From NCBI RefSeq assembly GCF_900106595.1, contig NZ_FNNC01000001.1:868001-932000 (forward strand): DNA of 64,000 bases, written 5' to 3'. Position numbers and translations under genes: made by a program. The stretch is from Marinococcus luteus. Lineage in GTDB: Bacteria > Bacillota > Bacilli > Bacillales > Marinococcaceae. The notes below the pieces were generated by a model. It searched no databases. It was not told the origin of the DNA and saw nothing but the letters and a program-made list of their open reading frames with translations. Positions 16,412 through 24,369 of the stretch are shown in pieces (within the stretch, counting starts at the first letter, position 1; every line of letters starts with the position of its first letter).

Positions 16412-17448
16412 GCAAGCCGTTTAAAAAAAGCTGGAAGCCGGAAGCTAAAGCATTATTTCTTCAGCAGCTGGGTGAGCTGCTTGGCAGCGGGTATCATCTG
16501 GATCAATCCATACAGATGCTTTCCTGGGAGCAGCCGGCTTTCGTCACTGCTTCCCTGCGCAGCATACGAAGACATCTTCGCAGCGGCCGGGAGCTGCATG
16601 AGCTTTTACTTGAACACCATTTCCCCTCTGACATTGCTGCTTTTGTTTATTTCGCGGAGCAGTCCGGGCGGCTCTCCGAAGGATTAACTGCAGCGGGCGG
16701 TCATTACATGAGCCGGCTGGAGGCCTGGAGCAGCTTCCGTAAAGTTCTGTATTACCCGCTATTTCTTCTGTGGCTGCTGATTATTCTCGCTTACGTATTT
16801 GTCCGCTATCTTTTTCCACAGTTTCTCGAACTGTTTGAACAACTGAGCATGGAGCTCCCTTTCTATACCAGAATGGTGATGAAAATGATTTCTGCAGCCC
16901 CTTTCTTTTTTGCCTTTGCTTTTATTCTGCTGATTGGTTTCGGAGTATTTTACGCTTTCGCTGTCCGCCCGAAACCAGCCTCGACGCGAGCTCTTTTTTG
17001 GACCAGGCTGCCGTTTCTCCGTCCGTTTATTACTATGAGAACTACTGCTTCTTTCGCTGAACAGTTCGGCTACCTGCTGTTAAATGGATTGTCTCTCTCC
17101 GAAAGCTGCCTGGTGTTAAAAAACCAGAAGCATTCCCCATTGATTCAGGAAGAAGGGGCGCGTCTCGAACAGATGCTCGCTGCCGGGACTCCTCTGCCGG
17201 AAACGTTCCGGCGGCCATGGTACCTTGAAAGCCTCGGACAGGCAGTGCAGTACGGGCAGTCTATCGGAGCACTCGGCCAGGTACTTGTGCAATACAGCAG
17301 CCAGACGCAGCATAAACTCGAAACAGACATCCAGCGGGTGACCATGACAGCCCAGCCCATTCTTTTCTTCTCGGTCGGCATTCTGATTTTAAGTCTTTTC
17401 GCTGCAGTATTTTTACCTATGTACCACATGATTACTTCCATCCAGTAA
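16408..17448 (+). CDS. comGB: Competence pilus polytopic membrane protein ComGB
   Basis: A 346-aa inner-membrane platform protein of the GspF/PilC family, the partner of ComGA in pseudopilus assembly. It has two GspF repeats: LGELLGSGYHLDQSIQML with FVYFAEQSGRLSEGL, then FAEQFGYLLLNGLSLSESC with AVQYGQSIGALGQVLVQYS. About three membrane segments lie near residues 115-135, 160-185 and 320-342. ATG overlaps the comGA stop by four bases (ATGA), so translation is probably coupled. An unusual small gene follows before comGC. Confidence 0.95.
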   Translation: MSKPFKKSWKPEAKALFLQQLGELLGSGYHLDQSIQMLSWEQPAFVTASLRSIRRHLRSGRELHELLLEHHFPSDIAAFVYFAEQSGRLSEGLTAAGGHYMSRLEAWSSFRKVLYYPLFLLWLLIILAYVFVRYLFPQFLELFEQLSMELPFYTRMVMKMISAAPFFFAFAFILLIGFGVFYAFAVRPKPASTRALFWTRLPFLRPFITMRTTASFAEQFGYLLLNGLSLSESCLVLKNQKHSPLIQEEGARLEQMLAAGTPLPETFRRPWYLESLGQAVQYGQSIGALGQVLVQYSSQTQHKLETDIQRVTMTAQPILFFSVGILILSLFAAVFLPMYHMITSIQ

Positions 17449-17463
17449 AAGGAGTGACCAGCC

Positions 17464-17616
17464 ATGCAAACCTCTCACGATTATTTTTCTGAACGAATCT
17501 CAGTACTTGAAAAACGCTTGACGGACCTTGAAATGCATAAAGAAGAAGACATTGCTTCTTTATTACAGCTGCTTCGCCAATCCCGCCCTTCCAGAAAGGA
17601 AAAAACATATGCTTAA
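17464..17616 (+). CDS. Small 50-aa protein encoded between comGB and comGC
   Basis: An uninterrupted 50-codon frame filling the gap between comGB and comGC. ATG at 17464 follows AAAGGAGTG by 7 bases, one of the best ribosome binding sites in the operon. The translation starts MQTSHDYFSERISVLEKRL, continues through a Glu/Leu-rich helix with hydrophobics about every 3-4 residues (coiled-coil-like), and ends in a basic tail with KEKTYA. The stop overlaps the comGC start by 8 bases, which suggests translational coupling. There is no signal peptide or membrane segment. I do not recognise a family; B. subtilis comG has no gene here. Function unknown. Confidence 0.65.
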   Translation: MQTSHDYFSERISVLEKRLTDLEMHKEEDIASLLQLLRQSRPSRKEKTYA

Positions 17617-17908
17617 AAACAATAAAGGTTTTACTATGGTGGAAATGCTGATTGTACTGCTCATTATTACTGTGCTTCTTTTAATTGCTATCCCGAATAT
17701 CGGTACAAACAACCAGGTTGCCCAGTCCAAAGGATGTGACGCCACCATCCAGCTTTTAGAAACGCAGGCCGCTGCTTATGAGGTTGAATACGGCAGCGAG
17801 CCATCTTCCCTTCAGGATCTTGTTGAAGCTGACTATGTAGAAACGACCACCTGCCCGGACAACACTCCGCTTGTATATAACAACGGAGCCGTAAGTAAAG
17901 GCTCCTGA
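17609..17908 (+). CDS. comGC: Major competence pseudopilin ComGC
   Basis: A 99-aa prepilin, the major subunit of the transformation pilus; B. subtilis ComGC is 98 aa. The type IV prepilin motif is NKGF-TMVEM, cleaved after Gly by ComC, with Glu5 of the mature protein present, followed by an unbroken hydrophobic helix to about residue 30. Two Cys (SKGCDA and TTTCPDN) can form the stabilising disulfide known in ComGC. ATG at 17609 is preceded by AGAAAGGA; an upstream in-frame TTG at 17528 would add an unsuitable leader and is rejected. Fourth reading frame in the operon. Confidence 0.95.
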   Translation: MLKNNKGFTMVEMLIVLLIITVLLLIAIPNIGTNNQVAQSKGCDATIQLLETQAAAYEVEYGSEPSSLQDLVEADYVETTTCPDNTPLVYNNGAVSKGS

Positions 17909-18360
17909 TGTCTCTTTTCAGTTCAAAGGGTTATACCTTCCCGGAGGCTATTGTAGTACTGCTCATTTTCAGTGTGCTTGCTGCTGTTCCATTTATTCAT
18001 TTCTCTTCGGCCTATGAGAGTAGCCGTGAAGACCATTTCGTTCAGCAGCTCCAGGCTGATCTCGTTTACAGCCAGCATTATGCTTATACCCACCATACCT
18101 CCACCCGTCTCGATTGGAAGGAAGATGAGAGCTACTATGCCCTTATAGGAAACGACCGCAGTGAACCTTTAATCCAGCGTACTATCCCCGAAGGCTTTTT
18201 TGCTCCTACTGCATCTAAACTGCAGTTTCATAAATTGTCTTATACGGAGAAAGGAAATATTAAAAAAGCTGGCACCATATCCCTTCACGGCCCGTCCCGG
18301 TCGTACCGGTTTATATTTCAAATCGGAAGGGGGCGGCTCCGAGTTGAGACATCTTCGTAA
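17908..18360 (+). CDS. comGD: Minor competence pseudopilin ComGD
   Basis: A 150-aa minor pseudopilin. The prepilin peptidase site is SSKGY-TFPEA with Glu5 kept, followed by a hydrophobic helix (IVVLLIFSVLAAVPFI) and a GspH-like beta domain (LVYSQHYAYTHHTSTRLDW). It is expected to help form the pilus tip or initiation complex with ComGE-GG. Its ATG overlaps the comGC stop by one base (TGATG). No cysteines are present. Confidence 0.9.
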   Translation: MSLFSSKGYTFPEAIVVLLIFSVLAAVPFIHFSSAYESSREDHFVQQLQADLVYSQHYAYTHHTSTRLDWKEDESYYALIGNDRSEPLIQRTIPEGFFAPTASKLQFHKLSYTEKGNIKKAGTISLHGPSRSYRFIFQIGRGRLRVETSS

Positions 18361-18670
18361 TGGATTCACACTGATCGAAGCCGTCAGCGCCCTCTCGCTT
18401 CTGTTCGCTGTCACTCTATTTATGCTCCCCCTTCTCCATCAGACTTATCAGAACTGGAACAGCCAGCAGTTGTATTACGAGCAGCTGTATGTGATGGAAA
18501 AGGAAGCAGGGCGCATTCATCAGTCTGCTTCTGCCGCAGTCACTGCTGCCTCCTATTCGAAAGGAAAGATCTATGTTCACATTAAAGAACACGAGGAAGG
18601 CTATAAAGTATGTACTTCGATCGAAGAGAGCCGAAACGAGCAGTGTGTTTACGTGCTTCCAAAACAATAA
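18344..18670 (+). CDS. comGE: Minor competence pseudopilin ComGE
   Basis: A 108-aa minor pseudopilin starting at TTG 18344 after AAGGGGG (spacing about 12). The opening LRHLRNGF-TLIEAVSALSLL has the prepilin cleavage site and Glu5. Two Cys are in the C-terminal part (KVCTS and NEQCVY). A longer open frame back to 18200 exists but overlaps comGD out of frame and would put 60 residues before the cleavage site, so it is rejected. The 5' end overlaps comGD by 17 bases. Confidence 0.85.
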   Translation: MRHLRNGFTLIEAVSALSLLFAVTLFMLPLLHQTYQNWNSQQLYYEQLYVMEKEAGRIHQSASAAVTAASYSKGKIYVHIKEHEEGYKVCTSIEESRNEQCVYVLPKQ

Positions 18671-19085
18671 AGGGGTCACACTTCCTGAAATGATTATTAC
18701 TCTTTTGCTGTTCAGTCTGTGGGCACTGGCCGCCGCTAAATTCAGCAGTCTGCTTTTAACTGATGTCCCGGCTCCCGATACCGAAGCACGCTTATTCGTT
18801 CAGCAAATGGAGGAAGACATGCAGACTGCTCAATCGTTAACCTATGAGAAGCAACGGTTTTATATTGAATCCAGACAGAATACGTACGAATATTTTATGT
18901 CTAACGGGCGGGTCGTACGCCGGGTGGACAACGAAGGATTTGAAATCATGCTTCAGGGAGCTTCTGCTTTTTTTGTGGAGACAGGAGACTACGGGGCAGA
19001 TGTGGAGGTGATTTTAAATGATGGTCAGTATATTCAATCATTTCTTTCCTATCATACAGCGACGAAGAAGCTCTTCCCTTCGTAA
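18645..19085 (+). CDS. comGF: Minor competence pseudopilin ComGF
   Basis: The prepilin site is NNKG-VTLPEM followed by a hydrophobic stretch (IITLLLFSLWALAAA) and a ComGF-type domain (LFVQQMEEDMQTAQSLTYE, FYIESRQNTYEYF, NGRVVRRVDNEGFEI). The start is uncertain. GTG at 18645 gives 146 aa with a short leader and fits the family, but only a distant GAAGAGAG lies upstream, so coupling to comGE (overlap 26 bases) is probable. The frame is open back to 18573. Expected to join the pilus-tip complex. Confidence 0.85.
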   Translation: MFTCFQNNKGVTLPEMIITLLLFSLWALAAAKFSSLLLTDVPAPDTEARLFVQQMEEDMQTAQSLTYEKQRFYIESRQNTYEYFMSNGRVVRRVDNEGFEIMLQGASAFFVETGDYGADVEVILNDGQYIQSFLSYHTATKKLFPS

Positions 19086-19428
19086 AGGCTTTATTCTCCC
19101 CTCTACCATTTTCTTTCTTTTATTCATTTTCTTATTTATGGTACTTGCTGCCGGGCTTTTAAAGCTTCAGCTTCTGCAGCAAAATGAGGAGTTTGGATCC
19201 CTGGATGTAAAATGGATGATCCGAAATGCCGAAAATATTTATATTGAAGCCCCTTCTGAATCTGGTGCCGTATCGATGCCTGATGGCACCGTCGAATGGA
19301 AAGAATCCGGGAACGGTGAAATCAAATTCACTGCCCGCCACCGCCTGGGGTTTTCCAAGCAGGTATCTTATTCCGCAGACTGGAGAGCCTCTGTTTATGA
19401 AGTTCTTTCTTACCCAGAACATAGGTAA
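19018..19428 (+). CDS. comGG: Minor competence pseudopilin ComGG
   Basis: A 136-aa protein, the last comG gene. The N-terminal RKGF-ILPSTIFFLLFIFLF resembles B. subtilis ComGG (GFIYPAV), which also lacks the usual Glu5. The leader before the cleavage site is long and basic. No cysteines. ATG at 19018 is preceded by GGAGGTG 7 bases upstream, inside comGF, which it overlaps by 68 bases. A hairpin overlaps the stop codon. No yqzE-like gene follows, unlike in B. subtilis. Confidence 0.85.
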   Translation: MMVSIFNHFFPIIQRRRSSSLRKGFILPSTIFFLLFIFLFMVLAAGLLKLQLLQQNEEFGSLDVKWMIRNAENIYIEAPSESGAVSMPDGTVEWKESGNGEIKFTARHRLGFSKQVSYSADWRASVYEVLSYPEHR

Positions 19429-19456
19429 AGCCGGCAGATTTGGTTCTGCCGGCTTT
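19427..19456. terminator. Bidirectional terminator after comGG
   Basis: AAAGCCGGCAGA and TCTGCCGGCTTT form a perfect stem. It separates comG from the convergent fusion gene. T runs are short. Confidence 0.65.
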
Positions 19457-19464
19457 CGTATTGA

Positions 19465-19776
19465 CTACTGCTTTCGTGCATTCTGTACTGATTCCATTTT
19501 CTTTTTCATCTGCTTGCCTTCTGCATCACGGCGGTCGTCAATACGAATATTTGTTGATACACGCTGATAGCCTTCCTGAAAAGGTATTTCGTGTATTTCT
19601 CTGACGACCTGAAGCAGATCGCCAATATTTCCTTCGAGAAGCGTACTCATTGGCGTCATTTCAATATCAATTTTATCATTGTGCTTTTCAAGCACGTCCT
19701 GAATTTTTGCTACTGTGTCCGACATCCCGGTTCCCTGTTTATCTACAGGAGAAACTGTCACATCAACAATTGCCAT
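19465..19776 (-). CDS. yqgV: Possible internal start: free YqgV-type (DUF77) protein
   Basis: An alternative product of 103 aa beginning at ATG 19776 inside the fusion frame. GAAAGGAG (19793-19786) is a near-perfect ribosome binding site at the spacing used elsewhere here. The length and first residues (MAIVDVTV) match stand-alone YqgV proteins, which form small tetramers and can bind thiamine-related ligands. Either the site is a relic of a recent fusion or both forms are produced. Sequence alone cannot decide. Confidence 0.55.
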   Translation of the reverse strand: MAIVDVTVSPVDKQGTGMSDTVAKIQDVLEKHNDKIDIEMTPMSTLLEGNIGDLLQVVREIHEIPFQEGYQRVSTNIRIDDRRDAEGKQMKKKMESVQNARKQ

Positions 19777-20487
19777 AGATAACTGCTCCTTTCGTGTTCT
19801 TCCGGTCCGGTGCGGGAATTCACGTTCAGCAAGCATACGAAACGCTGTAATCGCAGTTTGAACGTGTACCTTCTCCGGCACAGAACATGTAATATTCCGT
19901 TGAAGCCAATACGAAGGCTTCAGCCACGTATTTCTGCTGCCGGCAAAGTGCCGCTGAAGCACTTCTTCTGCCGCAAAAGCCATCGGCAATGATACATAAG
20001 CGCTGACAGCTATAAAAACATTTCCCGGAGAAGAAATAATGTAAACCGGAGACGCCATTACAAGAAACAAAACGAAGTATATAAACACAATGTTGGTGGA
20101 GCAGTGACGGTTTGTAATCGATGCCCTTCCCACTCTTTTCCACGAGCTTTTTTCTGGCACCTCGGTGAAGCTGAAGACTTTGTGCTCTGCGCCGTGAAAC
20201 TTTTTGAGCTGCCGCGGAAAAATAAAATGAGTGCCCATGACAAACAATAAAAATGAATATAAAGGAAGCAGTTGAAAAGCTGCCGCTGCAAGCCAGGCTG
20301 CGGCTGTAAGTTTGTACCAGACAGGCATCGCACCTGTCACCACTGCCCCCACTCTTAAGTAAGACCGCAGAGAAAGCGGAAGCAGTTCGGCGTGTATCTT
20401 TCCTTCACTGCCAACATAGGCTCTGCTGATAAAAGAAGCTCCAAAGAAAAACACGCCGCGCTGATAGGAAAGCCCGCGAATTTTCAT
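19465..20487 (-). CDS. Fusion of a DUF1385 (YqhQ-like) membrane protein and a YqgV-type thiamine-binding domain
   Basis: A single 340-aa frame joining two families that are normally separate. Residues 1-235 are a shortened DUF1385/YqhQ-like membrane part: FHGAEHKVFSF, RHCSTNIVF (compare RCGSS in YqhQ), several hydrophobic helices and a terminal VQTAITAFRMLAEREF. Residues 238-340 are the MTH1187/YqgV (DUF77, thiamine-binding-like) domain: MAIVDVTVSPV, TPMSTLLEGN, VVREIHE, STNIRIDDRRD. At the junction an in-frame ATG (19776-19774) has AGGAG 9 bases upstream, so the C-terminal domain may also be made alone. The gene lies 8 bases after aspA and probably shares its transcript. Function of either part is poorly known. 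Confidence 0.8.
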   Translation of the reverse strand: MKIRGLSYQRGVFFFGASFISRAYVGSEGKIHAELLPLSLRSYLRVGAVVTGAMPVWYKLTAAAWLAAAAFQLLPLYSFLLFVMGTHFIFPRQLKKFHGAEHKVFSFTEVPEKSSWKRVGRASITNRHCSTNIVFIYFVLFLVMASPVYIISSPGNVFIAVSAYVSLPMAFAAEEVLQRHFAGSRNTWLKPSYWLQRNITCSVPEKVHVQTAITAFRMLAEREFPHRTGRTRKEQLSMAIVDVTVSPVDKQGTGMSDTVAKIQDVLEKHNDKIDIEMTPMSTLLEGNIGDLLQVVREIHEIPFQEGYQRVSTNIRIDDRRDAEGKQMKKKMESVQNARKQ

Positions 20488-20495
20488 GCCAGCTG

Positions 20496-21914
20496 TTACT
20501 CGCCGTACATGAATCGTGAGCCGGCGATACCCGGCTTGGTCATTTCCTTGGCATCCAAAATTTCATCGAGCTCTTCTTCCGACAATATCCCCCGTTCGAT
20601 GCAGATCGAGCGTACACTCTGGTCCGTTTCAATCGCTTCTCTTGCGATTCTCGCAGCTGTTTCATACCCCACATGCGGGTTGATGGCTGTAATGATGCCT
20701 ACGCTTCTCTCTACCATATTCCGGCAGTGTTCAATATTGGCTGTAAGTCCTTCAATGGTAAATTCCCGGAACACTTTTAAACCATTCTGCAGCACCGAAA
20801 GGGATTGAAGCAGGTTAAATACGAGCACCGGCTCCATTACATTCAATTCGAGCTGGCCAGCTTCCGAAGCATGGCTGATCGTATGGTCGTTGCCGATGAC
20901 CTGAAAAGAGATCTGATTGATTAATTCACACATGACCGGGTTCACTTTCCCCGGCATAATCGAGGAGCCCGGCTGACGGGAAGGAAGGTTAATTTCATTC
21001 AGGCCGGTTCTCGGTCCCGAGCTCATCAGCCGGAGGTCATTCGCCATTTTGGACAGGTTAATCGCATGTACTTTGAGTGCCGCTGACAGTTCGGTGTAGG
21101 AATCCGTATTCTGCGTTGCATCCACAAGATCAGTGGCACTGTAAAACGGCATCCCAGTCTGCTCAGCAAGAATTTCCGCTACGCGGCCAATATATTCAGG
21201 CATCGCATTAAGCCCTGTGCCGACAGCTGTGGCCCCGAGGTTAATTTCATATAGATGATCCACTGACCGCTTAATGCGGCGCAGGTCTCTCATCAGCACC
21301 CGGCGGTAGGCACCGAACTCCTGGCCGAGACGGATCGGTACGGCATCCTGCAGATGTGTACGTCCCATTTTAATGACATTGTCAAACTCTTCTTCTTTTT
21401 CTCCCATCGCTTCGATCAAATTATCGAGCGCACTTACAAGTCCCTGCGAAAGACGCAGCGCCGAAATGTGAATAGCTGTCGGAAACGAGTCGTTGGTGGA
21501 CTGAGCCATGTTTACGTGGGTATTAGGACTTACCCGCAGATAATCCCCTTTTTCTCCGCCCAGTAATTCGATGGCGCGGTTGGCAATGACTTCGTTGGCA
21601 TTCATATTAAAGGAAGTCCCTGCTCCGCCCTGAATGGAGTCTACGATAAATTGATCATCAAATTTACCTTCGATCACTTCGTCTGCTGCTTCTATGACCG
21701 CCTCGGCAATAGATTCATTCAGAAAGCCGACTTCCGCGTTGGCAGTAGCCGCTGCTTTTTTTACGTAACCGAATCCTTTAATTAATTCCGTGTGCGGCGG
21801 ATAGCCGGTTATTGGAAAATTTTCTTTTGCCCTCAACGTTTGAATCCCGTAATAAGCATCTTTAGGTACTCTCTTTTCTCCTAAAAAGTCACGTTCCACA
21901 CGGGAGTTTTCCAT
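20496..21914 (-). CDS. aspA: Aspartate ammonia-lyase (aspartase)
   Basis: A 472-aa member of the aspartase/fumarase superfamily that deaminates aspartate to fumarate and ammonia. The opening RVERDFLGEKRVPKDAYYGIQT is typical of aspartase rather than fumarase. The catalytic-loop signature GSSIMPGKVNPV is at about residues 316-327, and TNDSFPTAIH, GRTHLQDAVP and GTGLNA form the active site. Length is normal. The start follows AAAGGGGC. The next gene (DUF1385-YqgV fusion) starts 8 bases after the stop. An aspartase at this place is not part of the B. subtilis yqg cluster. Confidence 0.95.
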   Translation of the reverse strand: MENSRVERDFLGEKRVPKDAYYGIQTLRAKENFPITGYPPHTELIKGFGYVKKAAATANAEVGFLNESIAEAVIEAADEVIEGKFDDQFIVDSIQGGAGTSFNMNANEVIANRAIELLGGEKGDYLRVSPNTHVNMAQSTNDSFPTAIHISALRLSQGLVSALDNLIEAMGEKEEEFDNVIKMGRTHLQDAVPIRLGQEFGAYRRVLMRDLRRIKRSVDHLYEINLGATAVGTGLNAMPEYIGRVAEILAEQTGMPFYSATDLVDATQNTDSYTELSAALKVHAINLSKMANDLRLMSSGPRTGLNEINLPSRQPGSSIMPGKVNPVMCELINQISFQVIGNDHTISHASEAGQLELNVMEPVLVFNLLQSLSVLQNGLKVFREFTIEGLTANIEHCRNMVERSVGIITAINPHVGYETAARIAREAIETDQSVRSICIERGILSEEELDEILDAKEMTKPGIAGSRFMYGE

Positions 21915-21950
21915 GTTTTTAGCCCCTTTTTAACAATCATTTTTTCTATC

Positions 21951-22922
21951 TCAGTTATTCATATAATGATTTTTAGCCAGCCATGCGGCTCCCGCCACCC
22001 CGGCGTCGTTTCCGAGATCGGCAATGACAAAATCCGTTCCTCTTTTTACTTTGTCGAGCGCGAACATATCAAAATGAGCGCGCAGCGTCTGCAGTAAATC
22101 GTCTCCGGCAGCGGCCACTCCGCCTCCGATCACGATTCTCTCCGGATTCAGGGTGTTTGCAATATTGCCGACGGCAAGTCCCAAATAATACATGGCGTGG
22201 TCAATCACCCCGGCACAATACGGATCAGCGGACGTGGCATAGGCGAACAAATCCTTGGTCGTAATTTCTTCTCCGCGCTGGTGCACATCATAAATCGGAG
22301 AGCCCTCTGCTTCGTCTATATGTTCGAGGGCTCCGCGTACCATACCTGTTGCCGAAGAAATGGTTTCCAGGCAGCCACGTTTGCCGCAATTACAAAGCCG
22401 GCCTCCCTCCGGTTTTACGGTAACATGGCCAATTTCACCAGCCATATTATCTTTGCCGTTCACAATATCCCCGTTAAGCACAATACCTGCTCCGACCCCG
22501 GTGCCAAGCGTGATAAAAATCATGTCCTGGACGTCCGTGCCGGCTCCTTTCCAATATTCGCCTGCCGCTGCCAGGTTCGCATCGTTATCGAGCGCGATGG
22601 GAAAACCGAGCTTTTCTTCGAGAATACGCGCGACCGGGTAATCCTTCCATCCTATGTTTGTTGCGAATTCAATAATACCGTTTTCTATGTCGATAAAGCC
22701 GGGAAGCCCCGCGCCGGCGCCGGCGACTTCCGTAATCGGAATATTTTTTTCATCCAGTTCATGCTCAATCGATGCTGCAATTTCATCGAGCACGTATTTT
22801 CCGTTTTCTTCCTTGCTGGTGGTAATGCTCCATTTGTGCTGCATGCCGCCGTTCTGGTCAAATAGTGCCATTTTTACCGCGGTGCCGCCGATATCGATTC
22901 CGATTACGTATTTTTCAGCCAT
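21951..22922 (-). CDS. glcK: Glucokinase, ROK family
   Basis: A 323-aa ROK-type glucose kinase that makes glucose 6-phosphate with ATP in the cytoplasm. The phosphate loop DIGGTAVK is at residues 10-17, the sugar site GLPGFID and LDNDANLAA follow, then the catalytic region MAGEIGHVTV and the ROK zinc motif CNCGKRGCLET. GTGVGAGIVLNG completes the fold. It follows yqgQ by 4 bases, the same yqgP-yqgQ-glcK order as B. subtilis. Confidence 0.95.
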   Translation of the reverse strand: MAEKYVIGIDIGGTAVKMALFDQNGGMQHKWSITTSKEENGKYVLDEIAASIEHELDEKNIPITEVAGAGAGLPGFIDIENGIIEFATNIGWKDYPVARILEEKLGFPIALDNDANLAAAGEYWKGAGTDVQDMIFITLGTGVGAGIVLNGDIVNGKDNMAGEIGHVTVKPEGGRLCNCGKRGCLETISSATGMVRGALEHIDEAEGSPIYDVHQRGEEITTKDLFAYATSADPYCAGVIDHAMYYLGLAVGNIANTLNPERIVIGGGVAAAGDDLLQTLRAHFDMFALDKVKRGTDFVIADLGNDAGVAGAAWLAKNHYMNN

Positions 22923-22926
22923 TTGT

Positions 22927-23127
22927 CTACCCCTTTTCCTGTTCGATTCGTCGTTCTCTTTTTATCGTCAACAAAGCAGTCTGATACATCCTGACATCCA
23001 AAAGTCCGTTGTTATAGGCCTCTCTGATCTCTTCTTCCATTAAATCTAAATCCATTAAACGATTTTTCGTATAGATGAAGGCTCCGACCGTGCGAAGCCA
23101 CATCCGGATTTCTGTCATGGATTCCAT
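22927..23127 (-). CDS. yqgQ: YqgQ family protein (DUF910)
   Basis: A small helical protein of 66 aa with the YqgQ pattern: LRTVGAFIYTKNRLMDLDLMEEEIREAYNNGLL. Some structural papers suggest YqgQ binds single-stranded nucleic acid; the physiological role is unknown. It is almost always found immediately upstream of glcK, as here. ATG at 23127 (MESMTEIRM) is preferred with AGGA 8 bases upstream; 23118 is also possible, and the longer frame to 23148 lacks a ribosome binding site. Confidence 0.85.
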   Translation of the reverse strand: MESMTEIRMWLRTVGAFIYTKNRLMDLDLMEEEIREAYNNGLLDVRMYQTALLTIKRERRIEQEKG

Positions 23128-23187
23128 AGTTATCCTGCTTCCTTTCATTATAGCAAGCGAAAGGCGTTTTTCTACTACGTATTTTGA

Positions 23188-24369
23188 TTAATTCCACCGG
23201 TACATACCTATCGCAAAAAAGACGGCAAACACCAAAACAAAAAACGCAAATGCTCCTACACGCACAAACTGCCAGCGATGTCCCGGCAGATGCACAAAGA
23301 CGGAGGCAATAAAGCCGCCGACAAGACCGCCAATATGGGCTCCGTTATCCACTGCCTGCACAGTAAATCCAAATACCAGGTTAATCCCGAGAATAACAAG
23401 CACGTTCATGCCAAGCGTACGGAAAAACAGCCGCTGATGAGCAAGCCCCAGATATAAAAGGGCTCCGAAACAGCCAAAGATAGCGCCACTGGCTCCGGCT
23501 GACACCTGTTCATTCATAGCAAAGCTGACCGTTGATGCAAATACGCCTGCAGCAAAATAAATTATAATAAAGCGCGCTGTACCGTAAATACGTTCCGTGA
23601 TGCCGCCAATAAAAAACAACGCCAGACTATTCATAAACAAATGCAGAAAACCAATATGCAGGAACATGGCACTAACGAGCCGCCACCATTCTCCGTCTAC
23701 AATTCCCGGGTTATATTTCGCGCCAAGCTCGATGAGGGTGTTGACGTTCATACTGCTTCCCGAGCGTTCCAGCACTAAAAAAATCACAGCAAGTAACGCC
23801 AGCACAGTATAGGTCACAATCGGCTTACCGCTGGAAAAAAAGGACATGTCCTGCTGTTCAAGCTCCCGCTGCTTTTTTTCTGCCTGACGGCGGTAAAAGG
23901 AAGCTCTTTGTTCATGCTCCTCGGGTTCGAGCTCTTCTTCAAGGCCGCCCCATGTCCATTCATTGGTTTTTAGATACGTACTGACAGCGGGAGGTGCATC
24001 CGCCAAACCCCGCCCGTTGTCATCGGCGAATAAAAAGGAACGGGCTTCGCGGTCTCCGCTCTTCATCGGTTCTGTCATATCCGCCGGAGGATAAGAAGTA
24101 ATATATACGTTCGCAAATTTTGCTTTTCTTAAGGCAAGCCGCCGCCTCCACCCGTGGAAGCTTTTCTCCGCTTCATGCCTGTCGTCTTCCAGCCGTCCGA
24201 GCCGTTCATATTCCACTCTCGCCATGCGCACAATCCACGGCTGTCCGTCGACATCCCCCTGAAGCCATATCCGCTTTCGATCCGGGCCGACATCAATCAG
24301 GCGGAAAGATTCTTCCTCCATAAGCTGCTCTGTAAATTTCCAAAACTGGTGAGCTTCCCGTTTAGACAT
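23188..24369 (-). CDS. yqgP: Rhomboid-family intramembrane serine protease, YqgP (GluP) type
   Basis: A 393-aa rhomboid protease. The N-terminal 165 residues form the soluble domain seen in YqgP, followed by the six-helix rhomboid core. Catalytic Ser is in SAGASGAIFG (GxSG) and His in NGAHIGGLVGG; EWWRLVSAMFLHIGFLHLFMN is the conserved L1/helix 2 region. B. subtilis YqgP is about 507 aa with C-terminal TPR repeats; here the protein ends just after the last membrane helix, so the TPR part is absent. YqgP cleaves membrane proteins such as the MgtE magnesium transporter. Overlaps the upstream HAD gene by 8 bases. Confidence 0.92.
   Translation of the reverse strand: MSKREAHQFWKFTEQLMEEESFRLIDVGPDRKRIWLQGDVDGQPWIVRMARVEYERLGRLEDDRHEAEKSFHGWRRRLALRKAKFANVYITSYPPADMTEPMKSGDREARSFLFADDNGRGLADAPPAVSTYLKTNEWTWGGLEEELEPEEHEQRASFYRRQAEKKQRELEQQDMSFFSSGKPIVTYTVLALLAVIFLVLERSGSSMNVNTLIELGAKYNPGIVDGEWWRLVSAMFLHIGFLHLFMNSLALFFIGGITERIYGTARFIIIYFAAGVFASTVSFAMNEQVSAGASGAIFGCFGALLYLGLAHQRLFFRTLGMNVLVILGINLVFGFTVQAVDNGAHIGGLVGGFIASVFVHLPGHRWQFVRVGAFAFFVLVFAVFFAIGMYRWN

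Noticed and set aside
18200-18343. Long N-terminal extension of comGE
   Set aside because: It overlaps comGD out of frame and would place the prepilin cleavage site 60 residues in.
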